DNA of 64,000 nt from Streptomyces graminofaciens. GTDB taxonomy: Bacteria; Actinomycetota; Actinomycetes; Streptomycetales; Streptomycetaceae. Positions within the stretch are counted from its first letter, which is position 1; each line of letters starts with the position of its first letter. Shown here piece by piece: positions 1 to 7,503 of the stretch. Location: positions 1,612,001 through 1,676,000 of the forward strand of contig NZ_AP018448.1 of NCBI RefSeq assembly GCF_030294945.1. Reading direction: 5' to 3'. Both the position numbers and the translations under genes were made by a program. Below the pieces are notes generated by a model. That model searched no databases. It was not told the origin of the DNA and was given only the letters and a program-made list of their open reading frames with translations.

Positions 1-60
1 TGATCGAGGACGTCTTCAGGTTGGTGAGGACGTCCTCAGGTTGATTGAGGACGTCCTCAG
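1..60. repeat. Three tandem palindromic boxes, about 20 bp each
   Basis: The 12-bp palindrome GAGGACGTCCTC occurs at 26-37 and 47-58, and with one mismatch at 6-17. The boxes are 20 and 21 bp apart, so they fall on the same face of the helix. They lie downstream of the gene ending at 101, at the window edge. They may be operators of a gene to the left or a dispersed repeat; nothing here decides which. Confidence 0.7.
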
Positions 61-94
61 CTGCGGGTCCGATGTGGCTTGTCGCGCGGTTCCC

Positions 95-112
95 GCGCCC
101 CTAGCGGGGCGC
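95..112. terminator. Hairpin at the 3' end of the cysteine-synthase-like gene
   Basis: GCGCCCC (95-101) pairs with GGGGCGC (106-112) around a TAGC loop, overlapping the stop codon. The flanking bases from 76 resemble one arm of the dispersed Streptomyces inverted repeat seen complete at 7338-7473. There is no U-tract, as is usual for this genus. Confidence 0.4.
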
Positions 113-1231
113 TGTCCACACCCCGGTTATCAGCAGTGACTCGATGACCGCCGTGTACGGCCCGATGTCCAGGCCCTGCTCCGCCAGCCAGGCGTCCGAG
201 TAGTACTTGTCCAGGTAGCGGTCTCCGGGGTCGCACAGAAGTGCGACCACGCTCCCCCGTCGCCCCTCCGACACCATCTCGGCGACGATCTTGAGGGCGC
301 TCCACAGGCCCGTGCCCGTGGAGCCGCCCGCCTTGCGGCCTATGGCCTTCTCCAGGGCGCGCACGGCGGCCACGCTGGCCGCGTCGGGGACCTTCATCAT
401 GCGGTCGACGGCGCCGGGGACGAAGCTGGGCTCCATACGGGGGCGGCCGATGCCCTCGATACGGGAGCCGCAGTCGCAGGTGACGTCCGGGTCGCCGGTG
501 GTCCAGCCCTCGAAGAAGCAGGAGTTCTCGGGGTCGGCGACACAGATGCGGGTGTCGTACTGCATGTAGTGGACGTAGCGCGCGATGGTCGCGGAGGTGC
601 CGCCCGTGCCGGCCGTGGCGACGATCCAGGCGGGCTCGGGGAAGCGCTCCAACTCCAGCTGGCGGAAGACGGATTCGGCGATGTTGTTGTTGCCCCGCCA
701 GTCCGTGGCCCGCTCGGCGTAGGTGAACTGGTCCATGTAGTGGCCGCCGGTCTCTACCGCGAGGCGGGCCGACTCCTCGTACATCTTCCGGGAGTCGTCC
801 ACGAAGTGGCACTGTCCGTTGTGGAACTCGATCAGGCGGATCTTCTCGGCGCTGGTCGTGCGCGGCATGACGGCGATGAAGGGGACGCCGATCAGCTTGG
901 CGAAGTAGGCCTCGGAGACGGCCGTGGAGCCACTGGACGCCTCGATGACGGGGCGGCCGGGCCGGATCCAGCCGTTGCACAGGCCGTAGAGGAAGAGGGA
1001 GCGGGCGAGGCGGTGCTTGAGGCTGCCGGTGGGGTGCGTCGACTCGTCCTTCAGATACAGGTCGATGCCCCACTGTTCGGGCAGCGGAAAGCGCAGGAGG
1101 TGGGTGTCGGCGGAGCGGTTGGCGTCGGCCTGGACCTTGCGGACGGCCTCTTTCAGCCAGGTGCGGTACTTCGGGTCGCTGTGGTCGACATCGAGGGTCT
1201 CGCCGGGACGGGGGGGCGGGGGGGTGCTCAC
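101..1231 (-). CDS. PLP-dependent cysteine synthase family protein (Cds1-like)
   Basis: This 376-residue fold-type II PLP enzyme is related to cysteine synthase and to the actinobacterial L-cysteine desulfhydrase Cds1. The PLP lysine lies in [11 protein letters not shown], the substrate loop is [12 protein letters not shown], and a glycine-rich phosphate cup reads [12 protein letters not shown] Cys-rich stretch ([12 protein letters not shown]) follows, as in the Cds1-like subgroup. I chose the GTG start because GAGGAG precedes it at good spacing and the protein then begins just before the conserved region. An upstream ATG at 1318 has an AAAGGA site and would add about 29 poorly conserved residues. 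Family knowledge suggests sulfide release from cysteine or cysteine synthesis; the sequence does not separate the two. Confidence 0.85.
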   Translation of the reverse strand: MSTPPPPRPGETLDVDHSDPKYRTWLKEAVRKVQADANRSADTHLLRFPLPEQWGIDLYLKDESTHPTGSLKHRLARSLFLYGLCNGWIRPGRPVIEASSGSTAVSEAYFAKLIGVPFIAVMPRTTSAEKIRLIEFHNGQCHFVDDSRKMYEESARLAVETGGHYMDQFTYAERATDWRGNNNIAESVFRQLELERFPEPAWIVATAGTGGTSATIARYVHYMQYDTRICVADPENSCFFEGWTTGDPDVTCDCGSRIEGIGRPRMEPSFVPGAVDRMMKVPDAASVAAVRALEKAIGRKAGGSTGTGLWSALKIVAEMVSEGRRGSVVALLCDPGDRYLDKYYSDAWLAEQGLDIGPYTAVIESLLITGVWTAPR

Positions 1232-1327
1232 GACGGGCTCCTCACACGTTGCGCCGACGGCGTGCGCGGCGTCGGACGTCCCGATGATAGACACCTTCCA
1301 CACGCTTCTCACCTGCATAAACAGTCC

Positions 1328-1342
1328 TTTGAGCACCTCAAA
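1328..1342. promoter_or_regulatory. Palindromic operator candidate TTTGAG-N3-CTCAAA
   Basis: A perfect 6+6 inverted repeat lies about 100 bp upstream of the GTG start of the Cds1-like gene. On the minus strand it sits next to a TTGAGG / TTTATG pair that could be a promoter. The rest of 1232-1589 shows no supported gene. Confidence 0.4.
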
Positions 1343-1589
1343 GTCACTCCTGTGACAGGGATGCGCGGGGCGCAAGGGGGGCGCATGCCGCGCGTGCGCC
1401 GGAAACCCGCTCCCGACCCCACTGTGCGCACTGGTGCTCGCCGCCGGGTCCGTGCAGACTGCACCGCATGGGTCGATGCCGCCTCACCGGGCACGTCAGG
1501 GGTAACGCGACCGTGAGGCACACTGGATCACGGCCCACATGGGATCACGACGACGGAGCGAGCCGAAGCGCACAAGGGGGCGGGGCAGC

Positions 1590-1913
1590 ATGGCGGAGCC
1601 GGAGTTCACGGCCACGGGCGTGCGGATCGGGAAAAGACTGCGCCAACTGACGCGGGCGGGGCAGGTCCGCATACGGGACGGCCGGCTGCAACTGCTCACC
1701 AGTTACGGCAGCGAGATCGACAGTGCTCCGGTGCAGGCGGTACGGACGTCGAGGCCCTGGTTCGCGCCCGAGGACAAGGCATTGGCCGATGTCAACGGCA
1801 CCCGCTACACACTGACGCTGGGCGAGCACGACCCGGCGCCCGGGAAGCCGGGGCCGCCGTCGGCCCGTCGGTTCATCGAGGCGGTGCGCAGGGCCGCCGG
1901 TCGCAGCGGCTGA
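1590..1913 (+). CDS. Small conserved hypothetical protein
   Basis: This encodes 107 residues beginning MAEPEFTATGVRIGKRLRQ. The protein is basic, has no signal peptide or membrane helix, and looks like a small beta-rich cytoplasmic domain (KRLRQLTRAGQVRIRDGRLQLL, then SYGSEIDSAPVQAV). The ATG follows AAGGGGGCGGGG. An upstream in-frame ATG at 1539 would only add a basic low-complexity leader. I do not recognise a function. It stands alone, with a separate regulator gene downstream after about 300 bp in which I see no other gene. Confidence 0.6.
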   Translation: MAEPEFTATGVRIGKRLRQLTRAGQVRIRDGRLQLLTSYGSEIDSAPVQAVRTSRPWFAPEDKALADVNGTRYTLTLGEHDPAPGKPGPPSARRFIEAVRRAAGRSG

Positions 1914-2212
1914 GCCGGCGCGAGTTGCGGGACCGGGGACCCTGGGTCACGCTGGTTCCACGTCACTCTGGGTTTACCGGCGATAACGCTGCGAACCAGC
2001 CCGCCGGGCAGGACAGCGGGAGGCGGTCGTAGAAGCCACCCCATGAGCAGGAGGCCGCCTCAGGCGGTCGCCCCGCAGCAGGCGGCAGTCGTACGCAGCC
2101 GTCCCCACAGCAGGCGGCGTTTTCCGCGCGGCGTCTCGCGCGGCCACCTCGCTGGATCCGTTCAGATCCGTTCTTCGAGCTTCTTCCGGACTCAATTCGG
2201 GGAGTCGCAGTC

Positions 2213-2800
2213 GTGATCAGCCAGCAAAGCAGACAATGCACGGTCGAGCTCCAGGCTCTGCCGTCGCGGATCGGCCAGGTCCGCAGAATCGTATCTGCGC
2301 AGTTGCGCTACTGGCATCTGGATCCCTTGATAGAGCGGGCCGCGCTCGGTGTGACCGAGCTGCTGTCCAACGTCCACCGGCATGCCGAGCCGGACAAGAT
2401 GTGCACCGTGGAGATGGAGTTGCTCCTCGGCCGGCTCACCGTCTCGGTGCACGACAACGACCCGCGGCTGCCGGTCGTCCAGGACGCGGACCCGACCGCC
2501 ACCAGCGGGCGCGGGCTGGCCATGGTCGCCGCCGTCAGCGAGACCTGGGGCGTAAGGCCGCACGGGGAGTCGGGGAAGGTCGTGTGGTTCACGCTCCCGG
2601 CCTCCTCGCCCGCGGTACCGAAGATCTCGCCGTACGACACCGGACAGGTGTGCGACGCCGGGCACCGTCCCACGGCGGACACCGGGCACCGTCCGGTGGT
2701 CGACGCCGGGCATCGTCCCGTGGTCGACGCCGGGCACCGTCCCGCCGCGCGTGGACGCAGGTCCGAACACGCTCCCGCCCGGTCCGCCGTCGCAGGCTGA
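2213..2800 (+). CDS. ATP-binding anti-sigma-type regulator (HATPase_c_2) with repetitive C-terminus
   Basis: This 195-residue protein has a GHKL ATPase domain (about 8-135) of the RsbW/SpoIIAB-like class that is abundant in Streptomyces. The N box is ALGVTELLSNVHRHA and the G-box region is GRGLAMVAAVSETWG. Such proteins usually bind or phosphorylate sigma-factor antagonists and take part in stress or developmental signalling. The GTG start follows GGGGAG. After the domain there is an unusual tail of four near-identical octapeptides (DAGHRPVV type, about 148-180) encoded by 24-bp tandem repeats. No partner gene is adjacent, so its target is unknown. Confidence 0.8.
   Translation: MISQQSRQCTVELQALPSRIGQVRRIVSAQLRYWHLDPLIERAALGVTELLSNVHRHAEPDKMCTVEMELLLGRLTVSVHDNDPRLPVVQDADPTATSGRGLAMVAAVSETWGVRPHGESGKVVWFTLPASSPAVPKISPYDTGQVCDAGHRPTADTGHRPVVDAGHRPVVDAGHRPAARGRRSEHAPARSAVAG
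2655..2751. repeat. Four 24-bp in-frame tandem repeats
   Basis: The GACGCCGGGCACCGTCCC-type unit is repeated four times with few differences and encodes the D(A/T)GHRP octapeptides at the C-terminus of the regulator gene. The period is a multiple of three, so copy-number change would keep the frame. Confidence 0.85.
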
Positions 2801-2893
2801 CCGGGCGGTGACCCTCTCCATGGTCGCCTTGAGCGAGGCCGGTCGTGGAGCCGGCCACGCAGGCCGACGACGTCGATCAGCGCTTCGTGGCGG

Positions 2894-3184
2894 TCATACC
2901 CCACCACCCTTGCCCGTGCGGCCGAACTGCTCGTCCAGGACGGACAGGCGACGCCAGTACTCGTCCTCGTCGATCTCTCCGGAGGCGAAGCGGCGGCCCA
3001 GCATGGCGATCGGTGAGTCGCCGGACGGACCGGTGTCGGTCGTGGTGCGCCACGGTCCGCGTCGGCCGCGCCAGACGGTGCGGCGCAGCAGGGTGACGAC
3101 GCCGATGACGATCGCCGCCCAGATCAGTGGGAAGAAGAGGATCCAGGGGCCGGGGCCGCCGTCCCAGTTCGCGAGGGTCTGCAT
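2894..3184 (-). CDS. SHOCT-domain membrane protein
   Basis: This 96-residue protein has one N-terminal membrane helix (about 13-32, WILFFPLIWAAIVIGVVTLL), a basic linker, and a C-terminal SHOCT motif (PIAMLGRRFASGEIDEDEYWRRLSVLDEQF). SHOCT is a short oligomerisation or anchoring motif found at the ends of many actinobacterial proteins. The ATG follows GGGAGATGAG. It is convergent with the preceding regulator gene. The specific role is unknown. Confidence 0.85.
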   Translation of the reverse strand: MQTLANWDGGPGPWILFFPLIWAAIVIGVVTLLRRTVWRGRRGPWRTTTDTGPSGDSPIAMLGRRFASGEIDEDEYWRRLSVLDEQFGRTGKGGGV

Positions 3185-3312
3185 GTCGAACTCATCTCCC
3201 TAGGTGGTGTTCTCCGTCTTGGTGATGGTTCGAGGCTCTCGCCGGGAGGGGGGTTCGTCGTCGTACGGCGAGCGGTGGTGGGCGTACCTCGCCGGGAGTA
3301 CGCTCGACCTCT

Positions 3313-3326
3313 ATACCTACTGGTAT
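3313..3326. promoter_or_regulatory. TetR-type operator ATACC-N4-GGTAT
   Basis: An inverted repeat with 5-bp arms and a 4-bp spacer lies 15 bp before the start of the TetR gene. This placement is typical of autorepression, and the arms match the TATACC/GGTATG sites known for the LmrA/YxaF-like TetR subgroup. I infer that it also controls the DUF4865 gene behind it. Confidence 0.65.
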
Positions 3327-3340
3327 GTACAGTGGCGCGC

Positions 3341-3901
3341 ATGAGCACGCCTGAGCGTCTGATCGAGTCCACCCGTGAGCTGCTGTGGGAGCGCGGTTAC
3401 GTGGGCACCAGCCCCAAGGCCGTCCTGGAACGCTCGGGTGCCGGGCAGGGCAGCATGTACCACCACTTCAAGGGGAAGCAGGACCTGGCCCTGGCCGCGA
3501 TCCGCCGCACCGCCGAGGAGATGCGGGCCAGTGCCGAAGGCATCCTCGGTGGGCCCGGCACGCCGTACGAACGCGTCGAGGCGTATCTGCGGCGTGAGCG
3601 CGATGTGCTGCGCGGGTGCCCGATCGGGCGGCTCACTATGGACCCGGAGGTCATCGCGAGCGACGACCTGCGCGCACCCGTCGACGAAACCCTCGACTGG
3701 CTGCGGGAGCGGCTGGCCGGGATCGTCGAAGAAGGCCGGGAGCAGGGCGAGTTCCCGCTGTCGCTGGATGGAGAGGAGACCGCCGCCACGATCGTGGCAA
3801 CCGTGCAGGGCGGATACGTCCTGGCCCGCGCGTCCGGCTCACCCGCTGCCTTCGACGCCGCCGTCCGGGGTCTGCTGGCCCTTCTCCGTCCCGCCCGTTA
3901 G
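3341..3901 (+). CDS. TetR/AcrR family transcriptional regulator (LmrA/YxaF-like)
   Basis: This is a 186-residue TetR-family repressor. The N-terminal helix-turn-helix spans about 6-50 (TRELLWERGYVGTSPKAVLERSGAGQGSMYHHFKGK) and the C-terminal ligand domain has the CPIGRLTMDPE stretch typical of LmrA/YxaF-type regulators. I chose the ATG right after the operator-like palindrome at 3313-3326. It is followed 17 bp later by the DUF4865 gene, which is probably co-transcribed and may make or remove the inducer. The ligand is unknown. Confidence 0.88.
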   Translation: MSTPERLIESTRELLWERGYVGTSPKAVLERSGAGQGSMYHHFKGKQDLALAAIRRTAEEMRASAEGILGGPGTPYERVEAYLRRERDVLRGCPIGRLTMDPEVIASDDLRAPVDETLDWLRERLAGIVEEGREQGEFPLSLDGEETAATIVATVQGGYVLARASGSPAAFDAAVRGLLALLRPAR

Positions 3902-3918
3902 GCCACTGGAGGCACTTC

Positions 3919-4497
3919 GTGCACGCGATGCAGTACGAGATCACTTTGCCCGCCGACTACGACATGCGGGTCGTCCGGGACCGGGTGGCCGGGCGCGGGC
4001 ATCTGCTCGACGGCTGGGAGGGCCTCGGCCTCAAAGCGTATCTGATCCGTGAGCGGGGCGTGGACGGATCGCCGGTGAACCAATACGCGCCGTTCTATCT
4101 GTGGAACACGGTCGCGGGCATGAACTCCTTCCTCTGGGGCGGCGGTTTCCAGGGGATCGTCGACGATTTCGGGCGACCGTCGGTCCGTCAGTGGACGGGG
4201 GTGGCCCATGAGGAGGGCGGCGGCACTTCCGCGCGGACGGCCGTGCGGGGACGGCGCCGGGTGCCGGGCGGGGTACGGCCCGCCGAGGTCGTCGAGGAGG
4301 CGGTGCGCGAGACCGCGCGGCTGGCCTCACTGGACGGGGCGGTGCTCGCGGCGGCCGCCGTGGACACGAGCCGTTGGGAGATCGTCCACTTCTCGGTGTG
4401 GGACCACGACGAGCCCAAGGCCGAGGGCGAGGTCTTCCAGGTGCTGTACATGAACAAGCCCGAACGCGAGCTGCTGCCGCGGGGCCGCCACTGGTGA
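3919..4497 (+). CDS. DUF4865 family protein
   Basis: This 192-residue protein matches the DUF4865 pattern: MQYEITLPADYDMRVVRDRV, then GLGLKAYLIRERGVDGSPVNQYAPFYLW and FLWGGGFQGIVDDFGRP, ending in a (V/L)WDHDEP...QVLYMN strand. The fold is thought to be a dimeric alpha-beta barrel-like small protein; no enzymatic activity is established for the family. The GTG start has GGAGG at 6 bp; the ATG three codons later is the alternative. DUF4865 genes commonly sit next to a TetR gene, as here. Confidence 0.8.
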   Translation: MHAMQYEITLPADYDMRVVRDRVAGRGHLLDGWEGLGLKAYLIRERGVDGSPVNQYAPFYLWNTVAGMNSFLWGGGFQGIVDDFGRPSVRQWTGVAHEEGGGTSARTAVRGRRRVPGGVRPAEVVEEAVRETARLASLDGAVLAAAAVDTSRWEIVHFSVWDHDEPKAEGEVFQVLYMNKPERELLPRGRHW

Positions 4498-4631
4498 CGG
4501 CCCGCGCCTCGCCCCCTGTGGCCCGATCCTGTTGATCTTTGACCCGCCGACGGCTTTCCGCCATGCCGGGCGTGCCGAGGATGGGAAGGGACAGGCCACG
4601 GCACCCGGACACGAGGAAAGGCGAGGACGAC

Positions 4632-4817
4632 ATGGCACTGGAGATGCGTGACCGCTGCGAGCGGTGCGAGACGGCGGCACTGCCGGCCGACGGGCCCGCC
4701 CGTATCTGCTCCTACGAGTGCACCTTCTGTGTGCCGTGCGGCGAGGCCATGCGGGATGTATGTCCCAACTGCGGTGGGGAGCTGGTTGCGAGACCGCGCC
4801 GCGCTGCCGCCTCGTAG
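4632..4817 (+). CDS. DUF1272 zinc-ribbon-like small protein
   Basis: This 61-residue protein carries four Cys pairs or clusters (CERC, CSYECTFCVPC, CPNC) of the DUF1272 family, so it probably binds zinc. The ATG follows GAGGACGAC. It lies downstream of the TetR-DUF4865 pair with a 134-bp gap, so co-transcription is possible but not shown. The function is unknown. It is convergent with the reductoisomerase gene, leaving 31 bp between stops. Confidence 0.85.
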   Translation: MALEMRDRCERCETAALPADGPARICSYECTFCVPCGEAMRDVCPNCGGELVARPRRAAAS

Positions 4818-4848
4818 CCTCGGCTGAGGGGTCGATCGGGCTGAGGAG

Positions 4849-6351
4849 TCACTTCGGCTGGGCCGTCACGGAGATGTCCACGGACGGGCGGAGCTTGGCC
4901 GCCGCGGCCAGGGCCTCGTGGGCGGGGTGGGTGTCGAAGGCCGTCAACAGGGCCTGGTCCGCCGGGTGTTCGGCGGCCGGGTAGGCGATCTGCGCGTATG
5001 CGGCCTGGAAGCGCGGGCCCCAGCGGCGGGCGCCGAGGCGGGCCGTACGGGAGCAGTTGTCGACCATGTGGGCGACGTCCCGGGCGTGCATGTACGGCAG
5101 CAGGGAGTCGACCGCCTCGATGACGGACTCGTTGACGATCTCTGACCAGGGGTGGCCCCGCTCGGCGAACTCGTCGATCTGGGCCGTCATCGTGGCGACG
5201 AACACCCCGGCGGTGAACGGGTCGACGGGCAGTTCGCGCTCTCCACGCCGGGCGCGCACCCGGTCGCCCGCGGACCACATCGGCGAACCTCCGATCTCGC
5301 TCATCGGACGGGCGCCGAGCCGTCTTTCGGCCAGGATCACGCTGCGCAGTTCGGTGCCGTCGGCGACCTCGTCGTAGATCTCGGCGACGATCTCGCGGGC
5401 GGGTGTGTACGTCGCCGTGTACACGCGGTCGAAGACGTCCCGGCCGGCCGGGTCCAGGTTCTCGCGCACCGCCCGGATACCGGCGCGGGAGATGGTGCGG
5501 GCGATCGGGCCGGTGACGTTCTCACAGGAGCGCTCGTACGCCGTCGTCTCGTCGTCCCCGGCGAGGCGGTAGCGGCTGTACAGGCTCTCGACGATGCCGT
5601 GGACGGCGCCGAGCAGGATCGCGCGCTCGCCGACGATGTCGGAGAGGTACTCGCTCTCCAGCGTGGTGCGGAAGGTGTACGGCGAGCCGAGCGCGACCGA
5701 CCAGGCGAGGGCGCGGTCGGTGGCGTGGCCGTCGGGGTCGGCGTGGACGGCGTAGCTGCTGTTGATCCCGGCGCCGTTGATCTCCGCGCCCTGTTCGTAG
5801 AGGCGGCGCACCGAGTCGCCCATGCCCTTGGGGCAGACGGCGATCACGCCGTGCCCGGGCGGGAAGTCGCCGCCGGTTTCGCGGAGGTGGCCGAGCAGGA
5901 AGCCGTGGGAGAGGCCGATCGTGGCGCCGGGCTTCAGCGCGGCGAAGATCTCCTGGTGGTGGGCGGCGAGCGCGGCGTCCGCGATGAGGAGGATGACGAG
6001 GTCGCTGTCCGCCGTGACGGCGAGCCAGTCGCCGAGGGTGCCGTCCGCCTCGGTGAAGCCGTGGGCGCGGGCGTCGGCGGCCGAGGCGGAGCCGGGGCGC
6101 AGGCCGACGGTGACGGTGATGTCGGTGCCGGTGAGGGAGTCGCGCAGGTTGCGGGCCTGGGCGCGGCCTTGCGGACCCCAGCCGATGACGCCGATGCGGC
6201 GCACGCCGGCGAAGGCCTGGGGCAGCAGTGGGAAGAGATGGCGGCCGCCGCGGAGGATGGTCTCGGTGCCGTCGGGGACGGTCATCGTTTCGAGGGAGAA
6301 GACACGGGAGTCGTACGTGGACGAGGTCGTGGTCGTGGTCGTCGAGGTCAT
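4849..6351 (-). CDS. ilvC: Ketol-acid reductoisomerase, long (class II-like) form
   Basis: This is a 500-residue NADPH-dependent enzyme of branched-chain amino acid synthesis (acetolactate to dihydroxyisovalerate). The Rossmann motif is VIGWGPQGRAQARNLRDS. The catalytic and metal regions are VCPKGMGDSVRRLYEQGAE and YLSDIVGERAILLGAVHGIVES, with a second knotted domain after about 350. Its length matches the class II enzymes of E. coli and plants (about 490), not the 330-340-residue class I enzyme of typical actinobacterial ilvBNC operons, so it is probably a second or special-purpose copy. I chose the ATG inside the poly-Thr leader. A TTG at 6393 would place the operator inside the gene. It is divergent from an IlvY-like regulator. 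Confidence 0.85.
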   Translation of the reverse strand: MTSTTTTTTSSTYDSRVFSLETMTVPDGTETILRGGRHLFPLLPQAFAGVRRIGVIGWGPQGRAQARNLRDSLTGTDITVTVGLRPGSASAADARAHGFTEADGTLGDWLAVTADSDLVILLIADAALAAHHQEIFAALKPGATIGLSHGFLLGHLRETGGDFPPGHGVIAVCPKGMGDSVRRLYEQGAEINGAGINSSYAVHADPDGHATDRALAWSVALGSPYTFRTTLESEYLSDIVGERAILLGAVHGIVESLYSRYRLAGDDETTAYERSCENVTGPIARTISRAGIRAVRENLDPAGRDVFDRVYTATYTPAREIVAEIYDEVADGTELRSVILAERRLGARPMSEIGGSPMWSAGDRVRARRGERELPVDPFTAGVFVATMTAQIDEFAERGHPWSEIVNESVIEAVDSLLPYMHARDVAHMVDNCSRTARLGARRWGPRFQAAYAQIAYPAAEHPADQALLTAFDTHPAHEALAAAAKLRPSVDISVTAQPK

Positions 6352-6378
6352 GGTCGAGTTGTAGGCTCCCGCCCAGTG

Positions 6379-6393
6379 TTGCGGCAAGCGCAA
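6379..6393. promoter_or_regulatory. LysR/IlvY-type operator TTGCG-N5-CGCAA
   Basis: A perfect 5-5-5 inverted repeat of the T-N11-A LysR class lies between the divergent ilvC and LysR genes. The TTGC/GCAA arms resemble the IlvY operator of enteric bacteria. A degenerate second half site (GTTGCGGGAAG) follows at about 6409-6419. IlvY normally activates ilvC when acetolactate or acetohydroxybutyrate is bound. Confidence 0.75.
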
Positions 6394-6439
6394 CTTGTGC
6401 AGCGCGGTGTTGCGGGAAGTGAAAGAGCGAGGTCACGGT

Positions 6440-7297
6440 ATGCGCGACGATCATCGGGAGCTGCGGCTTTTCCTGCATCTGGCGCAGACGCTGAACTTCG
6501 GGCGGACCAGTCTCGACTGCCATGTCAGCGCGGCGACGCTGACGCGGACCGTGCAGCGACTGGAGGCCGATCTCGGGCATCGGCTGTTCGACCGGGGGCC
6601 GCGTGGGGTGTCGCTGACGGCGGAAGGGCATCGGTTCCGTGCGTACGCCGGCCAGGCGCTGGAGTTGTGGCGGGCCTACCGCGAGGAGCATCCGGATCCG
6701 GCCGAACTCACCGGGCGGCTGGCCGTGTTCGCGACGGTGACCGCGTGTCAGGTGCTGTTGCCCGACCTGTTGGCGCCGTTTCGTGCGGCGCACCCTCAAG
6801 TTCGGCTCGATCTGCGGACCGGGGACGCGGCGGCCGCGTTGGCCCGGCTCGACGAGGGGGAGGTGGATGTGGCGGTGGCGGGGGTGCCGCAGCGGCTGCC
6901 GGAGCCGCTGGTCAGTCGGACCGTGGCGGTGACGGATCTGGTGTTCGTGACGGCGCGGGAACGGGGGGATGGCGGGCTGGACGGGCCGTTCGTGTTGCCG
7001 CATCGGGGGCTGGTGCGGGAGGCGGCCGATCGCTGGTTTCGGAGGCGGGGAGTTCGGCCTGTGGTCGCTGCGGAGCCCGATGGGCATGAAGGGTTGTTGA
7101 CGTTGGTGGCGTTGGGGTGTGGGACGGGGGTGGTGCCGCGGCTGGTGCTGGATCACAGCGCGGTGCGGGAGCGGGTGGCTGTGGTGCCCGTGGATGTGCC
7201 TCCTGAGCCGTTTCCGATCGGGTTGTGTGTGCGGCGGGTCGATTTGCGGCGGCCGTTGGTGGCTGCGTTGTGGAGTCTTGCGGGTGGCTCCGCCTGA
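6440..7297 (+). CDS. ilvY: LysR family activator, IlvY-like
   Basis: This 285-residue LysR protein has an N-terminal winged helix (ELRLFLHLAQTLNFGRTSLDCHVSAATLTRTVQRLEADLGHRLFDRGPRGVSLT) and an effector domain from about 90 with the FPIGLCVRR end typical of IlvY. The ATG follows AGCGAGG. Divergence from ilvC across an operator of the right type makes control of ilvC by an acetolactate-type inducer likely, as in E. coli. The 3' third of the gene uses many TTG and GTG codons, a less GC3-biased usage than its neighbours. Confidence 0.85.
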   Translation: MRDDHRELRLFLHLAQTLNFGRTSLDCHVSAATLTRTVQRLEADLGHRLFDRGPRGVSLTAEGHRFRAYAGQALELWRAYREEHPDPAELTGRLAVFATVTACQVLLPDLLAPFRAAHPQVRLDLRTGDAAAALARLDEGEVDVAVAGVPQRLPEPLVSRTVAVTDLVFVTARERGDGGLDGPFVLPHRGLVREAADRWFRRRGVRPVVAAEPDGHEGLLTLVALGCGTGVVPRLVLDHSAVRERVAVVPVDVPPEPFPIGLCVRRVDLRRPLVAALWSLAGGSA

Positions 7298-7337
7298 GAG
7301 CTCGGGGGGGTGCGTTGGCGGGTGCGGGTTCGTTGTA

Positions 7338-7473
7338 GCTGGTCGCGCAGTTCCCCGCGCCCCTGAAAAGACCGGGCTGTGCCCTCGTCTTTTCAGGCCC
7401 GCAGAGCCGTCGCTTTCAAGGCCGCCGGGCCGCTGCTTTTGCTTTTAGGGGCGCGGGGAACTGCGCGACCAGC
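7338..7473. repeat. Dispersed Streptomyces inverted repeat (27-bp arms)
   Basis: The 27-bp arms at 7338-7364 and 7447-7473 are perfect reverse complements beginning GCTGGTCGCGCAG. A nested hairpin, CCTGAAAAG (7362-7370) with CTTTTCAGG (7389-7397), lies inside. This element is widespread in Streptomyces intergenic regions; related arms occur here at 76-110 and 59859-59902. It lies between two converging genes and could act as a bidirectional terminator. Confidence 0.85.
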
Positions 7474-7503
7474 CCCCACCCACCCGCAGCCAAACAACGG
7501 TCG

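Noticed and set aside
5152..7089. Long open frame on the plus strand opposite ilvC
   Set aside because: It is the GC-rich antisense shadow of the reductoisomerase gene, with low-complexity Val/Ala/Gly/Arg composition and no domain.
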